Assembly (NCBI GenBank): GCA_008704415.1
Contig: VXIS01000042.1
Coordinates: 1-64,000, forward strand
Length of the DNA stretch: 64,000 bases
Direction of reading: 5' to 3'
Source: Sphaerosporella brunnea
Lineage: Eukaryota; Ascomycota; Pezizomycetes; Pezizales; Pyronemataceae
Shown here: positions 48,572-58,628 of the stretch, in pieces
Layout of the letters: each line of letters opens with the position of its first letter
Numbering within the stretch: position 1 is the stretch's first letter
Made by a program: the position numbers and the translations under genes
The notes under the pieces: generated by a model
The model's database searches: none
The model's input: only the letters and a program-made list of their open reading frames with translations
Told to the model about the DNA's origin: nothing

Positions 48572-51062
48572 TGCTGAGGTGTAGTTGAGATTTGCAATGC
48601 CGAAGAGGCAGAAAACGATGCAGCTCTCAGAAATTTTTCGATTTTGAGCAAAAGGGCCCCAAGTCTGAATGCGGTGGGAACCTTCGCTAGGGGGTTACCC
48701 GGCGATTCCGGAGGAGGTGCGAGTGCGATTCAGTGAAGATTGCAAGCAAAATTCCGCCATTTTGATCCATGGCCGCCTTCTAGGGATCTTGGTTGAGGAA
48801 CAAACAAATTGGACTCTCACTCATTCCAGAGACAGCGGGCCAAAGGATGCATCTGAGTGGACAACTTTGGGAAGTTGAGGCGTGATATCCACCGAGTGAG
48901 TTGCGGTGAGGCAATACTCCTGTGGAGCACTTCTCTCGATCTGAGGATATGTTGAGGTTCAAGTTCGGTTTCTGCGTCGGGTCCGGTTGCTGCTATTGGA
49001 GATGTTTGGCTCCTTCTGGTCGTTCGCCTGCTCCTGCGGCTTCTACCTTGGGATCTGTTGCTCGTTGGCCGCTCCTTTCCGCTTTTGGTTCGTAGGATCA
49101 GGTTTTTGACCATCACCAATGTCCATCGTATTGACCAAGAAGTCTCTGCCGGTCATGTCATGCCGAACCATTTGGGGGGGCTCAGAGGATCTTTTTCCAC
49201 CACTCAAAAACTTAATGTCTACTCAGAACGCATACATCGCAATGCGACATTTTTATTTCCAACACTTCCTGCCTGCGGTAGCAATTCTCTGGCATAGGAG
49301 TCATCTATAAGACTTTCCTATTTGTGAAGCCGAGCATCGGCGTGGACTCGCACGAAAAACATTCAAAAAATACTGCGTGCTTCATTCACTACGGGAGAAT
49401 AAACTCATGCAAAATGCGGTCACTCTATCCTCGAGGCTGTATGTACACGTCCGCAACTCCTGCTTGGGTGGCTGGCTGCTGCTGCTGGGTACAGTGGGCA
49501 ATGCGTCGAGGAGTTATTGTGCGTGTGGTTAAGATTTGCCTCTTTCCCTCTTTTGCTGGACAACGTTGGGTGATCGAAGGTACATGAGCTTTCCTCGATA
49601 TTGTAACACGAATGGAGGCAACCACAGGCAAAGGACGTGATACTGGATGCTTCACTATGTCGCACTCGAAAACTCGCCGCCGCCGCCGCCTATTGTTTCT
49701 GATATATGAAGCTTTACGGTATGAGGAGCCCCAACAGACGGGTACGGCTGTGGGGACGGGATACCAGGTTTCTTATGTCCGTCATAGGCCTTTGGCCTCA
49801 CTCCGATCCGCAAGATAGGGAGGCACTCGGGCTAACGCCCTCGTGTACGTTGTATGATTTAAAACATAACAAAACAAAAATATGAAGCTTTACTTTGTGA
49901 AGTGCTAGTTGAACGAGCAGCAACTCAGAATACCAACCTCCAGCAAATCAGCCAAGTCCTCGCCTCAATCTTGATCTAGTTCTTGACGACACTGCTGCTA
50001 CCGCAGAGGTTGAAAAACCCTGGTGAAGGTTGTCCACATCCATCAGGCGGATTTATTGAAAGCCGCGGATGGGGACTACTCGGCCGGTGCATTTGCGAGT
50101 GGTGATGATGGGAGTCGAACATTGGAGATCACTCGTGTGGAGCCGGACTGGGGATACTGAATAAAGATAGATAGATAGGATGGGGACAAAGCCAAAAAGG
50201 CTCTTCATCTGAGTATAGAGTTTTTTTTTTTTTTTTTCACCTGGTGATAGACCTACCTCCCAGCACACCACCTACATCACTCACACAAACCCTCACGGGC
50301 AGTTTTTGTTAGCCAGCTATCAATAATTCGCTACAGGCTGAGGAAGGTGATAAAAACAGTTTGCCGCTTGGGGGGGGGGGGGGCCACAGTTGATAGAGCC
50401 AAGTACCCCCCCCCCCGTAAACCCCAGACTCCAAAGAGAAAGAGCGTTTTTCTCTCCTCAAACCCCCCAAACAGGTGACATATTCGGCCAGCAGTTTGTT
50501 TACCAGCAGCAGCCGCCCCCCCCCCCCCCTCTTTTCTTTCCTAATCCGCCCTCACCTCAGACCTCACGTTGACTCCTTTCCTAACCGTGACCCAACACTT
50601 CTATTCTACTCTACTATACACTCTACTCCAGCCATATGACATGACATGGCATGGCATGGCATGGCGTGGGGTCGGATTGCAACTACAACTGCAACTGCAA
50701 CTGTCATTGAAAAAGATGGCCTGGCTACTGGGCACAAGCCTATGTATTTATCTATGTATGTAGAGAGAGAGTGCAAGACCAGACCAAGACCAAGGCTGTT
50801 AATCCTCCTCTCGACGATGATGGATGCGGGAAGTACGCCACAAGGAAAGTACTTAGGATCAGCTTGAGTGGATATCCTTAAGTATCCATCCATAGGAAAT
50901 TACTCAAAGGTCTCAATAAGGTGATGGCTAGATTGAGTTGGTTATTGGTGGTGGGCAGACACATAGCTTCTCGATATTTTCCCGTTTTATGGGGGTCCTT
51001 GATATGCACAGGACAATTATTCAGTTTTGTTTCTCCTTCGCGAATTGAACCCAGATGAGGAG
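48572..51062. other. Intergenic between ytm1 and tti2-like gene
   Basis: Simple tracts: poly-T at 50221-50237, poly-G at 50371-50382, poly-C at 50407-50416 and 50516-50529, and a GGCAT series at 50648-50664. A 60-codon Pro/Gln-rich plus frame (50390-50572) spans the C runs and a minus frame near 49119-48900 is Arg/Ser-rich; neither shows a family feature. Confidence 0.5.
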
Positions 51063-52718
51063 CTATAAACCACTATCCTCCCGGGCAAACAGCATCGCAA
51101 ACCCCTGGTCAACGCCCACAATTCCCTGACGCAAGCAATCCCATCTCTCCTTGCCGCCTTGCACGTTGACAGTCACGACTCTGCACATATCCACCAGGTT
51201 CACGAGTTCCTTCTCAACCTGCTCCAACTGTGGCTTCTCCGTACTCTCACTCTGGTTTATCCTCTTCCAGCACACTGCCACGCCCCTCAGGAGCTCGGGA
51301 ACATACGCCTCGAATCTAACCCAGCAGTTCCTTACCAGCGTCTGCAGCGTTTTTGTCGCAGCCAGTAGCAGCGGCGGGAATGTATCACCGAACGGGCTGG
51401 CGAGGATCTCTGTCAGCGCGGGTAGGACGTTTTGAAGATGGCGGACAGTCCACACTCCCATCTCGTCGACGACAGTTGCGAGAGCTTCGACCAGGACTAG
51501 TACTACGAGGACATTCTCCCCCGCGAATGATAGCCCGCGTAGAAACCCCTCGCGCACGAGTGCGTCCAGGAGTTTCGCCTTCTTTTTGGAGTCTTTCCTT
51601 TCGCGGACCCGCGCAAGCGCTAATAGACACGCGTACGCGGCTCTCAGTAAGGGCACGGCTTCCGACGCGGGCGTGAGTGGTGGGAGATACGAAAGGCACG
51701 GCAGGACGGCATCCCAGAACACGGGTGCCAATCCGGTGCGCTGCAGCAAAGAGCGGGTGCACTCATCCTCCTCCAGCCGTTGCAGGAGCAGCGTGATCAT
51801 CCCAACGGCACGCGTCTTGACACTCGACATGGTCGAGTCCAGTAGCGTCAGCACCGGCGGGATCAGCAGGCCCCACGCCGCCTCGATGTCGCTGGGCGCA
51901 AGCGCGCCGATGGTCCATTCCAGGATCGCGACGCTGGACGGGAGATGAACGACCCACGCTGGCGTCTCCGTGTTGATGCGCTTATCGGTGGTTTCGCGCA
52001 GCGCGAGGCGGCCACTGGAAGTCACGCGTGCGGCTGAGGTTGTCCGCTGGGTAAACAGCGGCCTTAGAAGGTCGCGGAGGAGCCCGTTGAGGAGAATGGT
52101 GCGGTCATGAAGGGCTGGGGATGCTAGGAGCTGTTGCGCTTGCGCCGCGGTGTGTGGGGTCGTCCATGGGTCTGCGGTGGAGGTGAGGGAGGCTAGAGCT
52201 GCTGCGACTGAGGGTGTAGGTGCGGGGTTCTTGAGGAGGGATAGGAGCTTCGAGGATAGTGTGTGGTAGAGAGGTAGTGCTGGCGAAGAGGAGTCGGGAG
52301 CCTCGGTATCGTCGAAGCCGAAGGTTTGTTGAGGGTGCAGCTGGGGGTGTGGGTGCAGCAGCTGAACAAGTCTGGATTCGAAGGCGGCGAGTGAGGTTGT
52401 GGTGGTGGTGGTGGTGGAGTAGTGTTCTAGAGGAGGAATGGCTTCGAGGATCTGGAGGAAGGATGTTAGCGAGCGACATGGTTGAGATGGCCAGGAGGGC
52501 TAGCCTGTCGATATCGACTCTCGAGTGATGAGGACTCATCATTCAGGATGTGGAGACATCGGTCAAGAGCAGCAGAAGCTCTGGGGAAGTGCTATCAGTG
52601 ACTGCGAGAACCAGGATGTACAGATGCAGCGGAAGAGTTACTTTTGCTCGTCGGAAAGGGATGTCTTTGAGGAACGGTTGTCATCTTCATCATCAGATAT
52701 TTCTTGGATGATGGGCAT
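51063..52718 (-). CDS. tti2: Tti2-like HEAT-repeat protein (N-terminal exons uncertain)
   Basis: Tti2 with Tel2 and Tti1 forms the TTT co-chaperone that matures PIKK kinases such as Tor, ATM and ATR. The main exon is an open frame of at least 463 codons, 51063..52451, all alpha-helical and Leu-rich. The segment ending WGLLIPPVLTLLDSTMSSVKTRAVGMITLLLQRL and the following PCLSYLPPLTPASEAVPLLRAAYACLLAL match the Tti2 family as I know it. Upstream, ATG at 52718 begins MPIIQEISDDEDDNRSS, a plausible acidic start with a donor at about 52641 and an acceptor near 52580, leading to a helix-like ALDRCLHILNDE stretch; but I could not join that exon in frame to the main exon, so either an unusual intron or a frameshift lies between 52451 and 52510. 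Family call is by pattern. Confidence 0.6.
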
Positions 52719-54069
52719 GGTGGATGATGGATGGAGGGTGGGGGGGTTGGTATGAGGATGCGCATTGGTGGGATGCTGATGACGACGATGATGCGGATGA
52801 TGATGATGCTGAAGACGCTGATCATCCTTTAGTCTAAGTACGTCCAAGGTTTACATCCTGCTTTGCCGTCTGTATTGCCCACAAATTGCGCACTGGTGGG
52901 TTCTAGGGTGCCAGTGAATTTCAAAACACATTGCGTGGCAAGCGGTGGTACATTCCGCGACGGCGAAGATTTATTGCAGTTTTCATTAACTAGAGCGGAC
53001 GAGAGAAATGGCACGGCAATGATGGGTGGCCGCGTCACATTGATGTCGACGAGTCTGGCATAGACAGGAATGTGCTCGACACATTTTGCGTCGACTGATT
53101 GCGTGGAAAGAGAAGAGTTTGGTGATGTGCAAGGGAATGGAATGTGGTCTGATCAGTTGCAGCTGCGTGTGTTGCAGCCGGGGCCATTCAATGGAAATCA
53201 ACGGGGGGGGGGGGGGAGCTGCTGTGGGCTGTGGGTTGGGGGGCTGTGGGTGGATGGGATACGAATGGATGGGATACGAATGAATGGGATACGGATGGAT
53301 GGATGGATGGATGGGGATGTGAATGGATGGATGGCGGATGGATGGATGGGTGGGCGCTGGACTTGCCTCCTGCCTTGTCGCGGCTTGTAGCATGGCACCA
53401 GGAGTGCTCTGGGTGAGATGGCTGTGCAATTGAAGGGATGCCTCACTCATGTTATTGCGAGTGACTGTTGCATTTGTTGGCCGTCAGTCATTGTTGCTGT
53501 CGGGATCCCCATCATTGCCATCGCTCGCTATGAGTTATTGCAGCGCGATTGCTTGATTGCTTGGTTGCTTGAGTTGCAGCGATGCCTCCGATTGACTGGC
53601 TGACTGACTGGCTGGACAATGCTGCCATCTCTCTCCCTCTTGAGTTTCCCGCGTTGGCTGCTCGTTGCGATTGTGTGTTGTCGGTTGTGTGTGTCGATTA
53701 TGTGTGTCTTGTGTGTGTCGATTATGTGTGTTCTCGAGTGAAGCCGTGTGCATTGGGTGTGGTGGTGGTGCCATCAGAAAAGAAGTCAATCCTTCCTTCC
53801 CAGCCCCCAATAATTTTCTCATTCATTTTTGCCAGACTTCCCACTTTACTTCATTCCCCCCCCACCCAACAACAACAACATCATCCACCTCCCTCGTCCT
53901 TCTCTTTTCTACTTGCACCACCACATCAACCAACACCGATACCTGATCAAAAAAAAAATATACATCCTATTTCACGCGAACATCTCACCCCCCTTCTTTC
54001 TCTAAAGAAAAAGAAAAGAAAAAAAATAAAAAAAAATACACACACACCTACTCACCCAACCGACCGACC
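52719..54069. other. Divergent intergenic region between tti2-like and HMG-box genes
   Basis: Contains a 15-bp minisatellite and GGAT repeats (separate entry), a G run at 53202-53216, CTGACTGG repeats near 53595, GTGTGT-type repeats at 53690-53740, and an A/C-rich leader immediately before the HMG-box gene. No gene supported. Confidence 0.6.
53251..53350 (+). repeat. Minisatellite (15 bp x3) grading into (GGAT)n
   Basis: TGGATGGGATACGAA is repeated at 53251 and 53266 with a variant at 53281, followed by several GGAT units and further GGATGGATGG to about 53350. Confidence 0.9.
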
Positions 54070-55399
54070 ATGGCTCCCCGCAAGAAGGAGGACGCCGTTG
54101 CCGCCCCACCAATTGACGCTGAGGATCTCGTGCGAAAGCGCGATGCTGTAAGTAGCATCCACATTCTGAATTCCCAATTGTCCCAGTCCCCCGCCCCAAC
54201 GCATCTGTCGCGTGCGCTTTTCCCTGATTGGAGTCTTAACCTACGCGTTCGCCTCGATCACAAGTTTTCATCCCTTCTCCCTCGAGTGGACCCCACTATT
54301 GTCGCACTATGATATTGACGTCGCATCCCCGCATAGTTCGTAACCTCAATGGCCATGCTTCGCAATGCTGCGGAGGAAGCTTCTCGAGCTGGTCTGGCCT
54401 ATTTCGACCTCGTCGCTCACGGTATTCCCGTGACCATCAATGGCGACATGCGCGCCATGTCTATTCCCCCGGGAAGGGCCTTCACCGAAGAGCCCGTTGG
54501 CCGGAAGCGCAAACCGCTGGGCGACGAAGTTGGTGAGGACGGCAAACGGCCGCGCAAGAAGAGGACTGTCAAGCCGAAGGATCCCAACGCGCCCAAGAAG
54601 CCGGCAACCCCGTACTTCTTGTTCTGCACCGAAGGCCGCGCTACCGTCAAGAACGACATCGGCGAGACCGCCACCTTCCAGGATATCCAGGCCGAGCTCA
54701 AGAGGCGCTGGACTGAGCTGCCGCTCGACCAGAAGAACGTAAGTCTCATGCCGTGACTTTGCGCCCTGGGCTTTCGCGCTGACCGTAATCTAGGCTTGGT
54801 CGGAGCTATACCAGGCCAAACTCGCCGAGTGGAAGAAGTCCACTGCGGAATACCTTCGCGAGAAGGGAATCGCCGAGCATGAGCACGTGGAGGACGAAGA
54901 GGAGCATGAGGACGAGCACGAGGTTGCTGCTGCTGCCCCGACTCCGGCGCCAGCTGCCGCCTCCGGCTTCACCGCTGTGAACCATTCCAAGGCTGCGGCC
55001 AACCCCGAGCCCGAGTCTGAAGATGAGGAGGACAAGGTTGAAGAGGAGCCTGAGCCTGAGCCCGAGCCCGAGCCCGAGGTTCAAGAGGAATCCGGGCCCG
55101 AGCCCGAGCCCGTGGTTGAGGAGCCCGTCAAGAAGTCCCAGCCTATCAAGGTGCAGGATTCGGATTCGGATTCTTCTCTCACTCCTCCTCCGGTTGAGAA
55201 GCCCCAGAAGACCCCCAGAGGTCGCAAGCCAAAGGCTGCCGCTGCTACCTCCGCTGTCGAGACTCCTGTCGCCGAGAAGAAGCAGCGCAAGTCCAGGGCT
55301 AAGAAGAACAAGGAGCCCGAGCCCGAAGTGCCGGCGACCCAGGAGAGCCCCAAGAAGAGGGGCCGCAAGAGGAGAAAGAGCGCTGCTGCTTCCGAGTAA
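54070..55399 (+). CDS. HMG-box DNA-binding protein with acidic and basic C-terminal tail
   Basis: Exons 54070..54147, 54337..54738 and 54794..55399 encode 361 residues. Residues about 107-180 form one HMG box (KDPNAPKKPATPYFLF, then FQDIQAELKRRWTELPLDQK and the third helix WSELYQAKLAEWKKSTAEYL), which bends DNA non-specifically in Nhp6/HMGB proteins; intron 2 splits it. A basic nuclear-localisation-like stretch (GKRPRKKRTVKPK) precedes it. The C-terminus is Glu/Pro-rich with an EPEPEPEPEPE run (about residues 245-255) and ends with Lys/Arg clusters including RGRK cores that resemble AT-hooks (PRGRKPK, KRGRKRRK). Many fungal nuclear HMG proteins share this plan; a chromatin architectural role is inferred. 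Start MAPRKKEDA is well placed after an A/C-rich leader. Intron lengths are 189 and 55 nt. Confidence 0.88.
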
Positions 55400-57152
55400 A
55401 AAGCCCAACATTCAACGCATACTGTACATCACCGAGGGAGTCTGTATAACACGGATTGGGTGAAAGTGATGGGGGTTGGTTGTATGAGCATAATCTTGGA
55501 GTGGTTGTTTGGCTGTTGGGGGGTTCGCTGCGAAGGGGTTAGGGAATAAGACAACCATGCTTACTTACCTCACCCCGTGTGGAAACGAAAAAAATTTATT
55601 CCTTTTGTTTGTATGGTGTGCATCCTTTTGTTTTTTTCACCTTTTTGCATTGGGCTCCTTTTTTTTTTTTTTTTTTTTTTTTTTTCTTTTTCGTATGCTA
55701 TCATCATTGGGTTTTGTGTAGGTATTTTTTTTTTTTTGAGGTTTTTATGAATGACTCGGCCGCGGGGTTTTGATGAAATTTTTTGTTACTTTCGGCGTCA
55801 TACATGATGGTTCGTCTCCATCAGAGGCTAGGCCAAGTTATCACCATGTAGCTAGGTCTGTGCCTTCCTATTGCATCTTACAGGAGAGTAGGCTGGCTGG
55901 CTGAGTGTGTTTCTGGATCTGGACCTCATGCAGCTCATAAAGTTCACGGCCAATCAGCATTATCGATATCCCCGCACCTCCTCGTTCGGTAGCCAACACA
56001 CTTCTACTATTTCAGACATACCTATCTGCACATCTACCTAGAGTATGTGTGTTACAGAATGGTGAGTGCAGAGCGAGCATATGCGGCCAGTGTGGTGGGT
56101 GATCTCAATCTCAATCTGACTGAGCCCGACCGACTGGTTGGTTTCATCCTACCCTTCCGCGCATGTGTGTTCGTACCTTTTTTTTTGGGTTCTAGACTGG
56201 GATGTCGCTTTGGTTCTTTGATTCCTTGATATCGAGGTAGTTCCGTCGGCGTGTGTAGCCGAGACCGAGATTTTGGTGAAGCTGGAGATGATGATGGATG
56301 GATGGATGACGATGGAGGAATTGTTTGTTTGTTTGTTTGTAGGGTGGGTTGGTTTGTGAGTGATGATTTTTAGATATGGAGTTGCGAATTGTGATTGAGA
56401 ATATTGCCTGTCCCCCTGTGCTGTGGCTTTTCTTTTCTTCCTTGCTTGACATGAGCTGGGGGCGATTTGATGCGAGTGGCAAGGCTGACACTAATTTCGT
56501 GCGCTGGAGTTTGGCTGGGCCTGGTTAGTGCGGCGAATGCCAAAGATTGGAGGACGCGTTGGTTGGTGGTTGTCGTGATGTTAACGTTAGAGTTGAAGGC
56601 CATCGTGTATAGAGAGAGGCGAGCGCGAAACTCCAAACGTCGGCTTCGAATTCTCACAGGATGCGAGATCATGATACCACACAACCACAACCAATGCCTG
56701 CCTCTCTATCCGTGTGACTGGGGGGGGGGGGGGGGTGGGGAGCTAACTAAATTATTGTATTAAGGACACTCATTCGCTCACTCACTTGCTCACTTGCTCA
56801 CTCACTCTGAGTACTCACTCGTTAGTTGACTAATAAGGAGATTTAAGGGTCCAGCCTGTTCTGCCGGCCCGCGGAATGCGACGTGCGTGATCGCTGCGTG
56901 CAGAGTAACTATGTGTACTCTACCTATCGGTGTTCGGACAAAATTGACATCGTTTTTGGTGATTCGGCCCCATAATTCGGTCCTATCTGTAAATTTTTCA
57001 TTTATACACGATCGTGATGTTCAACGCCAAAGATAGGTTTACAACGACCAGGGACAAACTGTCACGGACATGCTCAGAAAGGACCAGCTACGAGGGACGA
57101 GTGAGAATGGGTGAACCGGGCCGTCAGAACCGATTATCCTCACGACTGCAAG
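55400..57152. other. Intergenic 3' of HMG-box gene
   Basis: Long T runs at 55661-55685 and 55724-55737, TTTG repeats at 56325-56340, a G run at 56720-56733 and a CTCACTCACTTG minisatellite at 56768-56822. No gene. From about 57000 retroelement-derived sequence probably begins. Confidence 0.55.
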
Positions 57153-58331
57153 ATGTTTGCCTCGACCTCCGCCGCCGTTGCCGCACCGATCTTTGCCTGG
57201 GAAAACCAAGTTTTCCCAGAGCCTCGCCTGGCGACCCTCGTTGTCGACTAGCCCCTCACAGTGCTGGCAAAGCTATTTGGGACCTGGGAGTCCGACATCA
57301 AGGCAATGCACCCGGCCACGATTCTGGGAACCACTACCTACGAGGGCCTGTTTAAGCAGGTTCAGACCATCGCGATCGCTCAGATCGCGAGCTTGCTGGC
57401 CCGTGCTAGCACCACCATTGACCTTTTCGCCGAGCGCGATGAGGTTCAGACCAGGGCCCAGAAATTGGCCCTGATCGACGCCCAGCAGGCCACCCTGCAA
57501 TTCACTCAGGAACTGTGGTTCCATGCCGCTTGCCGCGATGACCCCCAGGCGGCCGAACTGCTGCGTGATTGGCAGCCGGAAAGGATTTGGTCCTTTTTGG
57601 ACCTGGATGAGGCCCTCAAGCATGAAGGGTCCATCCACCAGTGGAAACCGGATGAGTCTCCCCACCCCCATCCTAACGATGCTTTGCCGGCGATGCTGAT
57701 GGGTGCGTCCCTAAGGTCGTCGCTGCCGAGCCAGGCTCAGCGCCGCCCTTTCGAGGAGGCCGATTGGTTTGCAAAGCGAGCCACCGCGGCCACGAGTGAG
57801 GTTCGGGTCACCCGCCGGAAGCGAGCGAATGCTCGTACCATCAGCACCGGTCTCAGCGGGGATGCTGGTAGGGTTCGGGAGGAACCCAAGGATCTTGAGG
57901 ATCCCAACGAGGCCAAGGCCGAGGCTGAGGCAGAAGACCCAGGCAGCTCGAGCGAGCCTGAGAGTGGGCCGGATGAGGACGACCTCTTAGACCCCGGACC
58001 CAACTTCCAGCGGCATCCCAACCATTGGAAGTTGTGAATGATGCGCCAGGAGCGCCGACGCCCCGAGCGACGCCTCGAACTGAGGGGTTCGGTGCCAAGG
58101 ACCCCGGTGCAGGGCAAGACCCAACAGATGAAGCTCTTCCGGGGTGCCGACGGGGTCCTCAACCTGAAGGTCCATTTCAAGCTGTCGGGCATGCACCACG
58201 ACATGGATAGGATCCTGTTTACCGGCATGCTGATAGAGGATCGTGCTGCGGAGTGGTACGGATCGTACCAATGCCGGGTGAACGAGGACCGGGACGTCGG
58301 TGTGGCGTTTTCTGGTAGCGTTTTACGGTAG
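57153..58331 (+). pseudogene. Gag-like ORF of an LTR retrotransposon, two in-frame stops, truncated
   Basis: A single reading frame from ATG 57153 continues to 58331 but is interrupted by TAG at 57249-57251 and TGA at 58035-58037. The middle part is Leu/Ala/Gln-rich and helical (residues about 37-200), followed by a Glu/Asp/Ser-rich stretch. The last part contains a Gag-type core, ILFTGMLIEDRAAEWYGSY, resembling the conserved segment with AxxWY/F in Ty3/gypsy and related Gag proteins. Right after it, at about 58296, the sequence changes into the dispersed repeat also found at 8972-9190, so the element is cut there; no pol domains follow. Identity as Gag is by resemblance only. Confidence 0.5.
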
Positions 58332-58628
58332 CTCAACTCTGTGTTTCCGGCTGTCGGATTTTGAAGCGAAGAGACTGCACAGCTCCACCATCCTAGACCG
58401 GAGCCGTGGAGGAGCTTTAGCGACGATACTGGGGAGCCACTACGCTGCTGTACACTCTTATATTTGTAGATAGTTGTGAACTGGAATAGAATTGTATTTA
58501 TCCTCCGTGCGGGTGCTAGCGGTTGAAGTGAAACTCCTCAACCCCAACCTACTACCTCCTCTCTTTACTTTACTGCGCCATGTTTCACACACATACGTCC
58601 TAACTGCAACGTACATATGACTTTACAT
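58296..58628 (+). repeat. Dispersed repeat, copy 2, interrupted by 142 bp
   Basis: Matches the reverse complement of 8972-9190. The right-hand blocks are 58378-58430 and 58573-58628; between them (58431-58572) is sequence absent from copy 1, ending in CTTTACTTTACTG, which may be an LTR fragment or may be a segment deleted from copy 1. The repeat ends at TATGACTTTACAT, inside which lies the first ATG of the next gene. Confidence 0.75.

Noticed and set aside
50085..50130. tRNA T-loop-like GTTCGACTCCC on the minus strand
   Set aside because: No T stem, acceptor stem or A box can be formed around it.
50390..50572. 60-codon Pro/Gln-rich plus frame
   Set aside because: Its proline run comes from a poly-C tract and it lacks any conserved segment.
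53198..53450. Minus frames with long Ile/His/Pro repeats
   Set aside because: Products of the 15-bp/GGAT minisatellite.
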